The notes beneath the pieces are model-generated. The model was not told the DNA's origin, searched no databases, and saw nothing but the letters and a program-made list of their open reading frames with translations. From assembly GCF_902459745.1 (NCBI RefSeq), contig NZ_CABPSJ010000003.1:620001-684000 (forward strand): a stretch of 64,000 nt of DNA, in the 5' to 3' direction. The stretch's first letter is position 1, and the number at the start of each line of letters is the position of its first letter. The translations under genes and the position numbers were made by a program. This document shows, one piece after another, positions 45,289 through 55,810 of the stretch. Source of the DNA: Pandoraea communis (GTDB lineage Bacteria > Pseudomonadota > Gammaproteobacteria > Burkholderiales > Burkholderiaceae).

Positions 45289-48261
45289 ATGGCGAGCATC
45301 AACGTAGCCCAATTTGCTGCAGAACTGAAAATGCCGGCCGGCGTGTTGCTGGAGCAACTCAAAGCCGCCGGCGTGGACAAACTCAGCGCCGACGATTCGC
45401 TGACGGAAGCCGACAAGGCCCGTCTGTTGGAACACCTGCGCCGGTCCCACGGCGCGGGTGACGGCGACAAAAAGAAGATTACTCTGACGCGTCGCCAGAC
45501 CTCGGAAATCAAGCAAGCCGACGCGACCGGCAAGGCGCGCACGATTCAAGTCGAAGTGCGCAAAAAGCGCACCTTCGTCAAGCGTGACGAGGTTGCGGAA
45601 GGCGCGGATAACGCGGCGGCCGCTGCCGCCGAAGACGAAGCGCTTCGTCAGCGTGAGGAAGACGCACGCCGCGAAGCGGAGCGTCTGGCGGCGGAAGCTG
45701 CCGAACTGAAGCGTCGACAGGAACAACTGGAGCGCGAAGAGGCCGAGCGTCGCGAGCGCGAAGAGAAGGAAGCTGCCGAGCGCCGTGCGCGAGAGGAAGC
45801 GGAGCGCGCAGCGGCAGCAGCCAAGGCAGCCGAAGAGCAGAAGGCGAAAGCCGAAGCCAAGGCCGGCGTGGAAGCCGAAAAGGTGCCGAGCGTTGACGCC
45901 GAAGCTGCCACCAAGGCAGACGCCGAGAAGGCTGAAAAGGCCGAGCAGGCCGAGAAGGCGGCCGCGGCCAAGGCTGACGTCGAGCGCGAGCAGGCCCGCA
46001 AGGCCAGCGAGGAAGCCCGCGCGGCCGCCGAAAAGGCGAGCGCGGCTGCTGACAAGGCGCGTGCCGAAGAGGAAGCCATTCGCAAGCGTCGTGCTGCGGC
46101 GGAAGCCGAAGCGCGTGCGATTCGCGAAATGATGAATGCACCGCGTCGCGTGCTGAAGGCACCGGAGCCGGCACCTGCTGCCGCTGCCGCTGCCGCGCCG
46201 AAGGCCGAAGCGAAGGGTACGCTGCACAAGCCGGCCAAGCCGGAAGGTGCCGCGAGCGCCAAGCCGGCAGACAAGAAGCCGGCCGCAGCCCCCGCGTCGG
46301 CGACGGCTGGTGCAGCTGATAAGAAGGACAAGAAGGCCGGCGCCTGGCAGAAGGATGCCGATAACCGCAACAAACGTGGCGGCATGAAGACGCGTGGCGA
46401 CGCGAGCGGCGGTTCGGATGGTTGGCGCGGCGGTGGCCGTGGCGGCCGTCGCGGCGACCGTCATTCGCAGGATGGTCAGGCATTCCAGGCGCCGACCGAG
46501 CCGGTGGTGCGTGACGTCCATGTGCCGGAAACCATCAGCGTTGCCGATCTCGCACACAAGATGTCGGTCAAGGCCGCAGAAGTCATCAAGCTGATGATGA
46601 AGATGGGTCAGATGGTGACCATCAATCAGGTGCTGGATCAGGAAACGGCAATGATCGTGGTGGAGGAGCTTGGCCACCGTGCGATCGCTGCGAAGCTGGA
46701 CGATCCGGAAACGCTGCTGGAACTGGGCAACGAAGCGAAGGAAGTCGAATCGCTCCCGCGTCCGCCGGTGGTGACCGTGATGGGTCACGTCGACCACGGC
46801 AAGACCTCGCTGCTGGACTACATCCGTCGCGCCAAGGTGGCGGCGGGCGAAGCCGGCGGTATTACGCAGCACATCGGTGCGTATCACGTCGACACGCCGC
46901 GCGGCACGGTGACGTTCCTCGATACGCCGGGTCACGAGGCCTTTACGGCCATGCGTGCTCGTGGCGCTCAGGCAACGGACATCGTGATTCTGGTAGTCGC
47001 AGCGGACGACGGTGTGATGCCGCAGACGAAGGAAGCAATCGCTCACGCGAAGTCGGCCGGTGTGCCGATCGTGGTGGCGATCAACAAGATTGATAAACCG
47101 GAAGCCAACCCGGACCGCGTGAAGCAGGAGCTGGTGGCCGAGGGTGTGGTGCCGGAAGAGTACGGTGGCGATTCGCCGTTCGTGCCGGTGTCCGCCAAGA
47201 CGGGGGCGGGTATCGACGACCTGCTCGAGAACGTGCTGTTGCAGGCCGAAGTGCTGGAGCTGAAGGCGCCGGTGGATGCGCCGGCCAAGGGTATCGTGAT
47301 CGAAGCGAAGCTGGACAAGGGTAAGGGCCCGGTGGCAACGATTCTGGTGCAGTCGGGTACGCTCAATCGCGGCGACATGGTGCTGGCCGGTCAGGCTTAC
47401 GGCCGTGTGCGCGCCATGCTGGATGAAACCGGCAAGAGCGCGAAGGAAGCTGGTCCGTCGATCCCTGTGGAAATTCAGGGCCTGTCGGAAGTGCCGGGGG
47501 CCGGTGAAGAAGTGCTGGTGGTTCAGGACGAACGCAAGGCACGCGAAATCGCACTGTTCCGTCAAGGCAAGTTCCGCGACGTGAAGCTGGCCAAGCAACA
47601 GGCCGCGAAGCTCGAGAACCTGCTGGAGCAGATGACCGAAGGCGAAGTGAAGACGCTGCCGTTGATCATCAAGGCCGACGTGCAGGGTTCGCAGGAAGCG
47701 CTGGCGCAATCGCTCAACAAGCTCTCGACGCCGGAAGTGCGCGTGCAGATCGTGCACGCAGCGGTGGGGGGCATCAGCGAAAGCGACGTCAACCTGGCAA
47801 CGGCTTCGAAGGCGGTCATCATCGGCTTCAATACGCGTGCGGATGCACTGGCACGCAAGTTGGCCGAGTCGAACGGTATCGACATTCGTTACTACAACAT
47901 CATCTATGACGCAGTGGATGAGGTGAAGGCGGCGATGTCGGGCATGCTGGCGCCGGAGAAGAAGGAAGTGATCACGGGTCTCATCGACGTGCGCCAGACG
48001 TTCAGCGTGCCGAAGATCGGGAAGGTCGCCGGCTGTATGGTGCTCGACGGCTTCGTCAAGCGTTCGTCGCACGTGCGTGTGCTGCGCGACAACGTGGTCA
48101 TCTTCACGGGCGAGCTGGATTCGCTCAAGCGCTTCAAGGATGACGTGAAGGAAGTCAAGTCCGGCTTCGAGTGCGGTCTGTCGGTGAAGAACTTCAACGA
48201 CATCACGGAAGGCGACCAACTGGAAGCGTTCGAAATCACGGAAGTTGCGCGCTCGCTGTAA
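45289..48261 (+). CDS. infB: Translation initiation factor IF-2
   Basis: 990 aa. Starts with the IF2 N-terminal helical domain ([29 protein letters not shown]), then a long charged Ala/Glu/Lys/Arg helix-forming region (about 100-400). GTPase domain: G1 [13 protein letters not shown]3 DTPGHEAF, G4 NKID. Domains II-IV follow and bind initiator fMet-tRNA. Long N-terminal region is normal for this order. Codon use and layout fit the surrounding core operon. Confidence 0.98.
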   Translation: MASINVAQFAAELKMPAGVLLEQLKAAGVDKLSADDSLTEADKARLLEHLRRSHGAGDGDKKKITLTRRQTSEIKQADATGKARTIQVEVRKKRTFVKRDEVAEGADNAAAAAAEDEALRQREEDARREAERLAAEAAELKRRQEQLEREEAERREREEKEAAERRAREEAERAAAAAKAAEEQKAKAEAKAGVEAEKVPSVDAEAATKADAEKAEKAEQAEKAAAAKADVEREQARKASEEARAAAEKASAAADKARAEEEAIRKRRAAAEAEARAIREMMNAPRRVLKAPEPAPAAAAAAAPKAEAKGTLHKPAKPEGAASAKPADKKPAAAPASATAGAADKKDKKAGAWQKDADNRNKRGGMKTRGDASGGSDGWRGGGRGGRRGDRHSQDGQAFQAPTEPVVRDVHVPETISVADLAHKMSVKAAEVIKLMMKMGQMVTINQVLDQETAMIVVEELGHRAIAAKLDDPETLLELGNEAKEVESLPRPPVVTVMGHVDHGKTSLLDYIRRAKVAAGEAGGITQHIGAYHVDTPRGTVTFLDTPGHEAFTAMRARGAQATDIVILVVAADDGVMPQTKEAIAHAKSAGVPIVVAINKIDKPEANPDRVKQELVAEGVVPEEYGGDSPFVPVSAKTGAGIDDLLENVLLQAEVLELKAPVDAPAKGIVIEAKLDKGKGPVATILVQSGTLNRGDMVLAGQAYGRVRAMLDETGKSAKEAGPSIPVEIQGLSEVPGAGEEVLVVQDERKAREIALFRQGKFRDVKLAKQQAAKLENLLEQMTEGEVKTLPLIIKADVQGSQEALAQSLNKLSTPEVRVQIVHAAVGGISESDVNLATASKAVIIGFNTRADALARKLAESNGIDIRYYNIIYDAVDEVKAAMSGMLAPEKKEVITGLIDVRQTFSVPKIGKVAGCMVLDGFVKRSSHVRVLRDNVVIFTGELDSLKRFKDDVKEVKSGFECGLSVKNFNDITEGDQLEAFEITEVARSL

Positions 48262-48284
48262 CGCGATTTGCACAACGGATGTGG

Positions 48285-48324
48285 AATGGCCCACCAAGCC
48301 GGGAAACCGGTGGCGTGGGCCATT
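48285..48324 (+). other. Compound hairpin between infB and rbfA
   Basis: Outer perfect 10-bp stem AATGGCCCAC (48285-48294) / GTGGGCCATT (48315-48324); inner 4-bp stem CCGG/CCGG (48299-48302, 48307-48310) capped by a GAAA tetraloop, with a short internal loop between. No T-run after it. It lies 21 bp before the rbfA start, so it may be an mRNA processing or translational control structure. Confidence 0.65.
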
Positions 48325-48344
48325 GCATTATTAGCGAGTATGTT

Positions 48345-48761
48345 ATGGCAAAGAAACGTGGCGTTCCGGGTCGGAATCTTCGTATCAACGACCAGATCCA
48401 GCGCGATCTGTCGGAGTTGATTCAACGCGAAGTGAAGGACCCGCGTATTGGTCTGGTCACGCTGCAAAGCGTGGAAGTAACGCCGGACTATGCGCATGCG
48501 AAGGTGTATTACACGACGCTGACCGGCGATCCGAAGGCGACCGGTGAGGCGCTCAACGAGGCGGCCGGTTATCTGCGCAATCTGCTGTTCAAGCGCTTGC
48601 ACATCCATACGGTGCCGACGCTGCACTTCCACTTCGATCAGTCGATCGAGCGCGCCATCGAAATGTCGCGACTGATCGATACCGCCAACGCTACGCGCGC
48701 GAAAGAAGAAGCGGGTGAAGGCGGCGTGCAAGACAGCGACAAGGAAGACGACGGCAAGTAA
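48345..48761 (+). CDS. rbfA: 30S ribosome-binding factor A
   Basis: 138 aa from ATG 48345. Typical pattern [49 protein letters not shown]-type fold; acidic tail of about 20 residues. Assists late 30S maturation and cold adaptation. No strong ribosome site before it, which fits translation helped by coupling or by the nearby hairpin. Confidence 0.96.
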   Translation: MAKKRGVPGRNLRINDQIQRDLSELIQREVKDPRIGLVTLQSVEVTPDYAHAKVYYTTLTGDPKATGEALNEAAGYLRNLLFKRLHIHTVPTLHFHFDQSIERAIEMSRLIDTANATRAKEEAGEGGVQDSDKEDDGK

Positions 48762-48889
48762 GCTGTCGATTGACGACGCAGCCTGCCGGGCTGGCTGATA
48801 GCGAGCCCGGTGATTTAGCGATGCCTGCGCATTCGTGAAGAGTGCCAGGGGTCGATTCCGACAAGAATCTCTCAAGCAATCCCCGCATC

Positions 48890-49876
48890 ATGACGGACCC
48901 GCGTTCGCAGGCACCCCGCCAAAAACTCCCCCGTTTCGCCCTCGATGGCGTGCTGCTGCTGGACAAGCCGCTGGGCCTCTCGTCCAACGACGCGCTGATC
49001 AAGGCCAAGCGCCTGTTGCAGGCGTTGAAGGCGGGGCATACGGGCACGCTCGACCCCCTGGCGACCGGTTTGTTGCCGCTGTGCTTCGGCGAGGCGACGA
49101 AGTTCTCGCAGGATTTGCTCGAAGCCGACAAGACATACGAGGCACGTGTGCGTCTGGGCGAGACCACGACGACGGGCGACGCCGAAGGGGAGGTGCTGCT
49201 GACACGTCCCGTGACGGTGGATGAAGCGGCGATTCGCGCGGTGCTGCCGCGCTTCACCGGGTCCATCTCCCAAGTGCCGCCGATGTACTCGGCGCTCAAG
49301 CGCGATGGAAAACCGTTGTATGAATATGCGCGTGCTGGGCAGACCCTTGAGCGTGAAGCGCGCGACGTCACGATCCATCTGCTGGAAATGACGGCGTGCT
49401 CGTTACCCGACGCTGCCGAGTTCACCTTCCGCGTGACATGCAGCAAAGGCACTTATGTGCGCACGCTGGCAGAAGACATCGGCGAAGCGCTGGGCTGTGG
49501 GGCGCATTTGCGCGCGCTGCGACGCACGGCGGTTGGCCCGCTCACGCTGGAAGGGGCCGTCACGCTCGACGATCTGGCGGCGATCGATCACGCGCAGCGC
49601 GTTGAGAAGCTGGCGCCGGTCGATGCGCTCCTGAAGACGCTGCCGACAGTCTGGCTCGACGAAGCGCTCGCGAAGCGCTTCGCTCATGGGCAACGGCTGC
49701 GTCTGGACGAGACCCGCTGTCCTCAGCCCTTGCGCGCGTGCGCCGCTGCACACCATGACATCGAAGTGAAGGTCTACGCCGAAGCCGTTGGCGACGCCGC
49801 CGGTCGTTTGCTGGGGGTCGCGCGGCTGGATGGCGAGGCGTTGCTCACACCGCAGCGCCTTTTGAAAACACAGTAA
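48890..49876 (+). CDS. truB: tRNA pseudouridine-55 synthase
   Basis: 328 aa from ATG 48890; GTG 48842 would add 16 residues and cannot be excluded. Catalytic Asp in GHTGTLDPLATGLLPLCFGEATK, then YEARVRLGETTTTGDAEG and the PUA-like end. Modifies U55 in the T loop of tRNAs. Last gene of the translation block, convergent with the thioesterase gene. Confidence 0.95.
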   Translation: MTDPRSQAPRQKLPRFALDGVLLLDKPLGLSSNDALIKAKRLLQALKAGHTGTLDPLATGLLPLCFGEATKFSQDLLEADKTYEARVRLGETTTTGDAEGEVLLTRPVTVDEAAIRAVLPRFTGSISQVPPMYSALKRDGKPLYEYARAGQTLEREARDVTIHLLEMTACSLPDAAEFTFRVTCSKGTYVRTLAEDIGEALGCGAHLRALRRTAVGPLTLEGAVTLDDLAAIDHAQRVEKLAPVDALLKTLPTVWLDEALAKRFAHGQRLRLDETRCPQPLRACAAAHHDIEVKVYAEAVGDAAGRLLGVARLDGEALLTPQRLLKTQ

Positions 49877-49944
49877 GCGGTTGTGCTGACGACGGTGCGT
49901 TTGCGCGCATTGCCGTCACGCTCACCGCTGACGGTTCGTCGTTC

Positions 49945-50439
49945 TCAGTTCGAGACGTTTTCGGGTTTGAGTTCGACGATGGCGTCCAGCGCTGCCTTGA
50001 CGTCCATCGCGTACTTCGCCAACGCCTTTTGCTCCTCCGTCTTTGGCTCGAAGGACGGCACACCGACCGGGTGATTGCTTTCGTCGACGGCGACAAACAC
50101 CATCAGGCAGTCGGTCGTCTGACGCAGCTCGCCCCACTTGGGGTCGCCCGCGTGCACCGACACATGGATGTGCATGCTGGTGCGCCCCGTCGCCACGATA
50201 CGTGCGCGCAGTTCCACGAGATTACCCACCAGAATCGGACGGCGGAAGCGGATGTTGCCGACGCTGACCGTCACGCAATAGCGGCCCGACCACGTGGCTG
50301 CGCATGCGTACGCCACTTCGTCGATCCACTTCATGAGGGAGCCCCCGTGCACCTTGCCACCGAAATTGACAGCGGCCGGCTCGGCCAGAAAGCGGAAAGT
50401 GATTTCGGAGCGTTCGCTTTGATTCTGCGGGGTATTCAT
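49945..50439 (-). CDS. Acyl-CoA thioesterase, hotdog fold (YciA/BACH type)
   Basis: 164 aa from the ATG at 50439. One hotdog domain with NFGGKVHGGSLMKWIDEVAYACAA (the central helix with the catalytic Asp) and IRFRRPILVGNLVELRARIVATG. Cleaves acyl-CoA to free acid and CoA in the cytoplasm; chain specificity is not visible. The C-terminal region is rich in charged residues. Confidence 0.9.
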   Translation of the reverse strand: MNTPQNQSERSEITFRFLAEPAAVNFGGKVHGGSLMKWIDEVAYACAATWSGRYCVTVSVGNIRFRRPILVGNLVELRARIVATGRTSMHIHVSVHAGDPKWGELRQTTDCLMVFVAVDESNHPVGVPSFEPKTEEQKALAKYAMDVKAALDAIVELKPENVSN

Positions 50440-50658
50440 GATGTTTGTGCTTGCGGGCTGAAGGTTCTTTCTTTCCCGGCCACCGTCCGGTTTTGGGGCT
50501 GTGAGATGGGAAAAGCGCCATGATACTGCGATTGCGCAAGGTATGCCGGCACCTCGAGCAGGTAGCCATTCACGTCGATTCACGGTGGTTTGGCCGGTAT
50601 GACGGCCGTTTGCCAATGCCGAGAGTATGCCAAGGGTGCAAGCGCCTGCCGTGGCCGA

Positions 50659-50689
50659 TAAAAAAACCCCGCTAAACATCAGCGGGGTT
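50659..50689 (-). terminator. Intrinsic terminator of the efflux operon
   Basis: Arms 50665-50673 and 50681-50689 (AACCCCGCT / AGCGGGGTT) with a 7-base loop; on the reverse strand a T-run (A-run at 50659-50666) follows. It lies about 60 bp past the end of the MFS gene. Confidence 0.88.
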
Positions 50690-50750
50690 CAAGAAGTGCC
50701 CAGCAATACAGAGCAGGGCCGGGCACTCGGGGGGAAGTCTTGGCTTGGCT

Positions 50751-52301
50751 TCAGTGGGCGCCGGCCGCGGCGTCTGTGCCGCCACCGCCCTTCATCGGGC
50801 GCGTAATCCACACCATCGCGATCATCAGCACGAACAGCAGTGCCGAGATCCAGAAAATGTCGTTGGCGCCGAGCATGGCCGACTGCTGTGTGACCAGCCG
50901 GTCGATATAACCGTTAGCCTGTGGCGTCGTCATGCCGAGCTGGTTGAGGCTTTGCACCGAGTCATTAAACGTTGAGTCGTATGGCGTCAGATGCTCGGTC
51001 AACTGTGCATGGTGCAGCGTGATCCGGTTGTCCCACATGGTCGTCGCAATCGACGTGCCCACCGCGCCGCAGGTAATCCGCACGAAGTTGGACAGCCCCG
51101 CCGCTGCCGGAATGCGGTGCGCCGGCAACCCCGACAAAATGATGGCCGTGAGCGGGATGAAGAACATCGACATCGGTACGCCCTGCAGGAACGTCGGGAT
51201 CATCAGCGTGCGCGTATCGACAAGCGTGTTGAAGTGCGAGCGCATCAGGAACACCAGTGCAAACAACAGGAACGAGACTGTCACGACCCAGCGGGCATCG
51301 AGCCTTGGCAGCGTCTTGCCGATGACCGGCGACAAGATGATGGCGAACAGACCCACCGGCGCCATCACCAGACCCGCCTCCGTGGCCGTATAGCCGAGGT
51401 AGATCTGCAACCACTGCGGCAGGATCACGAGATTGCCGAAGAACAGGCCGTAGCCCACCGAGATGGCCACCACGCCGCCGGTGAAGTTGACCCGCTTGAA
51501 GAGCGTCAGATCGACCACCGGATGCTTCTCGGTAATCTCCCAGATGACGAAGAAGCAGAACGACACCAGTGCCACGAGCGCAAGCACGACAATGGTCGAC
51601 GAATTGAACCAGTCGAGTTCCTTGCCTTTGTCTAGCATCACTTGCAACGAGCCGACCCACAACACCAGCAAGGCCAACCCGACCGTATCGATCGGTTTGC
51701 GCTGCGTGGGCGTTTCGCGCTTGGCGTAAATCAGCCACGTGACATACGCGGCGGCAATGCCGACCGGAATGTTGATGTAGAAGATCCACGGCCAACGGTA
51801 GTTATCGGAGATCCAGCCGCCGAGAATCGGGCCCATCACCGGTGCGACCAGCGTTGTCATGCCCCATAACGCCAGCGCCATCGAACTCTTTGCGGGGGGA
51901 TAGCTCGAGAGCAGCAGCGATTGCGAGAGCGGGATCATCGGCCCGGCCACGGCGCCTTGCAACACACGGGCCGCGAGCAGGATCTCGAGCGTGGGCGCCA
52001 TGCCGCACAGCCACGAGGCCAGCACGAACAGCAGGATCGATGTGATGAACAGTCGCACCGCGCCGAACCGTTCGGTGAGCCAGCCCGTGAGCGGCACCGA
52101 AATGGCGTTGGCGACGGCAAACGACGTAATCACCCATGTGCCCTGGCTCGATGAGACACCCAGGTCGCCGGAAATGGCGGGAATCGATACGTTGGCAATC
52201 GATGTGTCGAGCACGTTCATGAACGTGGCGAGCGACAACGCGATGGTGCCGAGTACCAACTGGCCCCCCGACAGGGGGCCAGGAGCGTGTTGATTTGCCA
52301 T
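50751..52301 (-). CDS. emrB: EmrB-type MFS multidrug efflux transporter (DHA2, 14 TM)
   Basis: 516 aa with about 14 hydrophobic segments. DHA2 hallmarks: LDTSIANVSIPAI in TM1, WVITSF.VANAISVPLTGWL in TM2, and MGPILGGWISDNYRWPWIFYINIPVG (motif C region and following loop). Proton-driven drug export from the cytoplasm to the adaptor/outer-membrane channel encoded upstream in the same operon. Spacing to the adaptor gene is 37 bp. Confidence 0.95.
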   Translation of the reverse strand: MANQHAPGPLSGGQLVLGTIALSLATFMNVLDTSIANVSIPAISGDLGVSSSQGTWVITSFAVANAISVPLTGWLTERFGAVRLFITSILLFVLASWLCGMAPTLEILLAARVLQGAVAGPMIPLSQSLLLSSYPPAKSSMALALWGMTTLVAPVMGPILGGWISDNYRWPWIFYINIPVGIAAAYVTWLIYAKRETPTQRKPIDTVGLALLVLWVGSLQVMLDKGKELDWFNSSTIVVLALVALVSFCFFVIWEITEKHPVVDLTLFKRVNFTGGVVAISVGYGLFFGNLVILPQWLQIYLGYTATEAGLVMAPVGLFAIILSPVIGKTLPRLDARWVVTVSFLLFALVFLMRSHFNTLVDTRTLMIPTFLQGVPMSMFFIPLTAIILSGLPAHRIPAAAGLSNFVRITCGAVGTSIATTMWDNRITLHHAQLTEHLTPYDSTFNDSVQSLNQLGMTTPQANGYIDRLVTQQSAMLGANDIFWISALLFVLMIAMVWITRPMKGGGGTDAAAGAH

Positions 52302-52338
52302 GAGATATCAAAGGGGGTGGGGGGCACCCCCCTCCGCT

Positions 52339-53574
52339 TTACAGGGGACGTGCGCGAGCCGGCTGATTGCGCGTGTCGTTGGCGCCACCGCTGCCAGCGG
52401 CAGCTCCGGCACCCGCGTTTTCGGTAATGATCTTGGCGACGATGTCGTCGGCGTCGTGGCCGACCTTGTCGTACACGTCGGTCGAATACACCGGCAGCGC
52501 GGGCGCTTCACCCAGCTCCTTGCCGTCCGTGTTACGCACGTTGACCTTGACCTGCATCGACAGACCGACGCGCAGCGGATGCTGTTGCAACTGCTTCGCA
52601 TCGAGCGCGATACGCACCGGCAGACGTTGCACGACCTTGATCCAGTTACCCGTGGCGTTCTGCGCCGGCAGCAACGAGAAGGCGCTACCCGTGCCTGCGG
52701 AGAAGCCCGCGACGGTGCCCTTGTACTCGACCGACGAACCGTACACGTCGGCCGTGAGCGTCACCGGCTGCCCCACGCGCATGTGCGCGATCTGCACTTC
52801 CTTGAAGTTGGCGTCGACCCAGACTTGGTTGAGCGGCACCAGCGCCATGAGCGGGGCACCCGTCGCCACGCGCTGGCCAACCTGCACCGAGCGCTTGGCC
52901 ACGTAGCCGTCGACCGGGGCGGGGATCGACGTGCGGGCGTAGTCGAGATACGCGGCGCGCACCTGGGCTGCGGCCTGCTGCACGTTCGGATGCGTGGTCA
53001 CCGAGGTCTTGTCGGTGAGCGCCTTGTTCGACACCAACTGTGCACGCGCCTGTTCGAGCCCGGCTTGTGCCGACTTCACGGCGTCCTGGGCGTGGGCCAG
53101 TTCTTCGCGCGACACGGCGCCCGTTGCAATTGCCATTTCACGACGCTTCACGTCGGCCTGTGCCTTGGCCAGTTCCGATTCGCGCATTGCCACGGTGGCG
53201 GCATAGGCGTCGTTGTTCACGAAATAGGTGCGTACCTGACGCACGGTCTGCGCCAGATTCGCTTCGGACTTCAGCAACGCCACGCGAGCGTCGGTCTGGT
53301 CCAGCGTGACCAGCGGCTGACCAGCCTTGACCATCTGCGTGTCGTCGACCTTCACGCCGGTCACGGTGCCGGCCACCTGCGGCGTGATCTGCACCACGTT
53401 GCCCGCGACATACGCATCGTCGGTATCTTCGTAATAGCGCGCATACAGCGCGTAGTAGGCACCGTAGCCGATGGCTGCAATGGCAATCACGGCCGTCAGC
53501 GTCAGCATCATGCGGCGGCGCTTGCCATTGCCCTGGGCCGGCTGAGCAGGTGCTTGTTGTTGGTTCTCGCTCAT
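52339..53574 (-). CDS. emrA: EmrA-type periplasmic adaptor (HlyD family)
   Basis: 411 aa; second of two adjacent ATGs chosen because GGAG lies 6 bp before it. One N-terminal membrane anchor (about residues 25-45), biotinyl-lipoyl-like halves (DDAYVAGNVVQITPQVAGTVTGV; SIPAPVDGYVAKRSVQVGQRVATG), a coiled-coil hairpin between them, and a beta-barrel part. Links EmrB-type pumps to the outer-membrane channel. Confidence 0.94.
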   Translation of the reverse strand: MSENQQQAPAQPAQGNGKRRRMMLTLTAVIAIAAIGYGAYYALYARYYEDTDDAYVAGNVVQITPQVAGTVTGVKVDDTQMVKAGQPLVTLDQTDARVALLKSEANLAQTVRQVRTYFVNNDAYAATVAMRESELAKAQADVKRREMAIATGAVSREELAHAQDAVKSAQAGLEQARAQLVSNKALTDKTSVTTHPNVQQAAAQVRAAYLDYARTSIPAPVDGYVAKRSVQVGQRVATGAPLMALVPLNQVWVDANFKEVQIAHMRVGQPVTLTADVYGSSVEYKGTVAGFSAGTGSAFSLLPAQNATGNWIKVVQRLPVRIALDAKQLQQHPLRVGLSMQVKVNVRNTDGKELGEAPALPVYSTDVYDKVGHDADDIVAKIITENAGAGAAAGSGGANDTRNQPARARPL

Positions 53575-53651
53575 CATTTGCTCCGTACTAATCTCTTAAT
53601 GTGCTTTGACGTTGTCTGTTCTGTCTTGCGCGACGTGTAGCTACCTGCCGG

Positions 53652-55169
53652 TCAGTGCGTCTGTGCGGCATCGCCTTGGGCATCTGCCGGGCGTTCCTGA
53701 CCCACGACGAGGCCCGATGCCTGAGCATCGAAACCACCGCCCAATGCCTTGATCAGGCCAATCTGCTGGTCGCGCCGTGCGCTGTCGATATTCACGCGTG
53801 CCTGTTCCTGCGCAAGCAGTGACGACTCGGCTGTGAGTACGGTCAACTGCGGCGTGAGACCGGCCTTGTAACGATCGATGGCCAGGTCGTAGGCGCGTTG
53901 TGCGGCGTCCTGCGCCACGCGCTGCGACACCATCTGCTTGTCGGCAGAGCGGATCGACGACATGCGATCGGCGATGTCGCCAAGCGCTCTGTTAAGCGTC
54001 GAGTCGTAGTTCGCCACTGCACTTTCATACGCGGCGTACTGGCCCTTCAGGTTCGCGCGCAAACGGCCGCCGTCGAATATCGGCAGCGAAATCACGGGAC
54101 CGGCCTGAATGCTCTGGCTGCTCGGATCGATCAGCTTGCCCAGCCCGAAGGTGGAGAAGCCGAACGCGGCGTTGAGGTTCACGTCCGGATAGAAACGTGC
54201 CTTCGCGACGTCCACGCCCTTGAGCTGCGCTTCCACCCCCCAGCGTGCCGAGACGATGTCGGGGCGACGGCCGAGCAGTGCGAGCGGCAGGTTGTCGGGT
54301 AGAGCGGGCGTAGGCAACTGGGCCAGTTTGGGCGGTGCAATTTCCAGACCGCGATCCGGCCCCTTGCCGAGCAACAGGCCGAGTTGATGGCGCGTAAGCA
54401 GGATCTGGCCGTCGAGTTGGGCGATTTGCGTCTGAATGTCGGCGGTGTTGCTGTCAGCCTGCTTCTGCTCGACCTGCGTATCGAGACCAGCACGAACGCG
54501 ATCTGCTGTGAGCTTGCCGAGGTTCTGGCGTTGTTTGCTCACGCGATCGAGAACGTCGTGCAGTGCGTATTGCTGCGCGAGCTGGTTGTACGAGCGCGCG
54601 ACGGCCGTGGCCAGCGCGAGCCGCACTTCCTGATCTTCGGCTTCTTCGGCCCGCTCGGCCGACGTGGCTTGCGCACGTGCCGAACGGTTCTTGCCCCACA
54701 GATCGAGTTCCCACGACAACGAAGCGGTCAGATCGCCCTGCGTGAACCATGCACCGCCGAAGCCTGCCGGGTAGATCGTGTTTTCGGTGAATTTCGAGCG
54801 GTTGATGTCGCCCGAGAAGCCGACCGATGGCAGCAACGCTGCGGCGGCCCCTTCGGTCTGCGCTTGCGCTGCCTTCAACCGGGCGGCCGCCATGGCCAGA
54901 TCGGGGTTGCCCGCGAGGGCTTCGTCGATCAGAGAGACGAGTTGCGGATCGCCAAAGCGCTGCGCCCAGTCGGTACCCGGCCATTGGCCACCCTCGGAGG
55001 GTAGGCTGCGCTGAGTTTGATACTGATCGGGCGTGCTGATCTGCTTGTCGCTGTGGATGCCGGCGAAATTCGCACAACCCGCGAAGCCCAGTGTGACAGC
55101 CGCGAGACAGAGGGCGGAAATCGCTGAGCGGGCCCGCAGACGCGGGAGGAACGGTGAGGCCGCTTTCAT
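53652..55169 (-). CDS. Outer-membrane efflux lipoprotein, NodT family
   Basis: 505 aa from the ATG at 55169. Lipoprotein signal with lipobox FAGC (Cys32). Two OEP repeats follow (about 60-270 and 270-490), with the long helical stretches of TolC-like channels (LDLWGKNRSARAQATSAERAEEAEDQE). Forms the exit duct for the EmrAB-type pump. It comes second in the operon, after the regulator. Confidence 0.93.
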   Translation of the reverse strand: MKAASPFLPRLRARSAISALCLAAVTLGFAGCANFAGIHSDKQISTPDQYQTQRSLPSEGGQWPGTDWAQRFGDPQLVSLIDEALAGNPDLAMAAARLKAAQAQTEGAAAALLPSVGFSGDINRSKFTENTIYPAGFGGAWFTQGDLTASLSWELDLWGKNRSARAQATSAERAEEAEDQEVRLALATAVARSYNQLAQQYALHDVLDRVSKQRQNLGKLTADRVRAGLDTQVEQKQADSNTADIQTQIAQLDGQILLTRHQLGLLLGKGPDRGLEIAPPKLAQLPTPALPDNLPLALLGRRPDIVSARWGVEAQLKGVDVAKARFYPDVNLNAAFGFSTFGLGKLIDPSSQSIQAGPVISLPIFDGGRLRANLKGQYAAYESAVANYDSTLNRALGDIADRMSSIRSADKQMVSQRVAQDAAQRAYDLAIDRYKAGLTPQLTVLTAESSLLAQEQARVNIDSARRDQQIGLIKALGGGFDAQASGLVVGQERPADAQGDAAQTH

Positions 55170-55289
55170 CGCAAAACCTTTACGAGTGAAGTCTTGTACT
55201 GACGATAATCGGGAATTGGGCATTGACGAGGGCGTGAAATAGTGGACTCGTCATGTTTTTTGGGAGGCAAATCGGAACGGCTTTCACCG

Positions 55290-55799
55290 TCACCCCGACT
55301 CGCCGTTGGCGATGACTCGCCGCAACAGGCTTTTCAGAAAACCCACTTCCTCCACGGAAAAACCTTGCAACAGATGGTCGGCGGCGCGCACGAAAATGTC
55401 GGGCATCCGATCGGCCATTGCGTATCCGGCCTCGGTCGCACTCAGGTTCACCGTGCGGCGATCCATCTTGCTGCGCTCACGCATCAGCAGTCCGTGTGCT
55501 TCAAGCCGGTCGAGCAGGCGGGTGACCGCGCTCGCGTCTATACAGTAGTCACGCGCCAGATCGGCCGCCGTCTTGCTCTTGCCTGTGGCGACCTTGTAAA
55601 GCATGGTCGCCTGCGTGCTCGTCAGGCCGTACTGCGACGTTTCCTTCGTCAACTCGGCCAGAATCAACTGACGCACCCGGGCAACGAGATACCCGAGGGA
55701 ATCATCGATGTCATAGGCGTTGCGGGGAGGATCGCTCTGGGGCGCGCCCGGCTGCGGCGTCGGCGCGGTAGCGGAGGGGGTGACGGGCGGTTCGGCCAT
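55290..55799 (-). CDS. MarR-family transcriptional regulator
   Basis: 169 aa. Winged-helix core: LILAELTKETSQYGLTSTQATMLYKVATGKSKTAADLARDYCIDASAVTRLLDRLEAHGLLMRERSKMDRRTVNLSATEAG. It has an extra Pro/Thr-rich N-terminus of about 25 residues. First gene of the efflux operon on the reverse strand; the paired sites around its promoter show that it very likely represses its own operon and responds to a pump substrate, like EmrR. Confidence 0.94.
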   Translation of the reverse strand: MAEPPVTPSATAPTPQPGAPQSDPPRNAYDIDDSLGYLVARVRQLILAELTKETSQYGLTSTQATMLYKVATGKSKTAADLARDYCIDASAVTRLLDRLEAHGLLMRERSKMDRRTVNLSATEAGYAMADRMPDIFVRAADHLLQGFSVEEVGFLKSLLRRVIANGESG

Positions 55800-55810
55800 T
55801 TTCGTGTTGC

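Noticed and set aside
45250-48297. Very long open frame on the strand opposite infB (about 1000 codons).
   Set aside because: Arg/His/Leu-rich antisense of a highly conserved gene in GC-rich DNA; no ribosome site or protein family pattern.
55532-55552. TCTATACAGTAGTCAC inside the MarR gene, partly like the 14-bp shared motif.
   Set aside because: Matches only the ATACAGT core, lies inside a coding region of an unrelated operon; likely chance.
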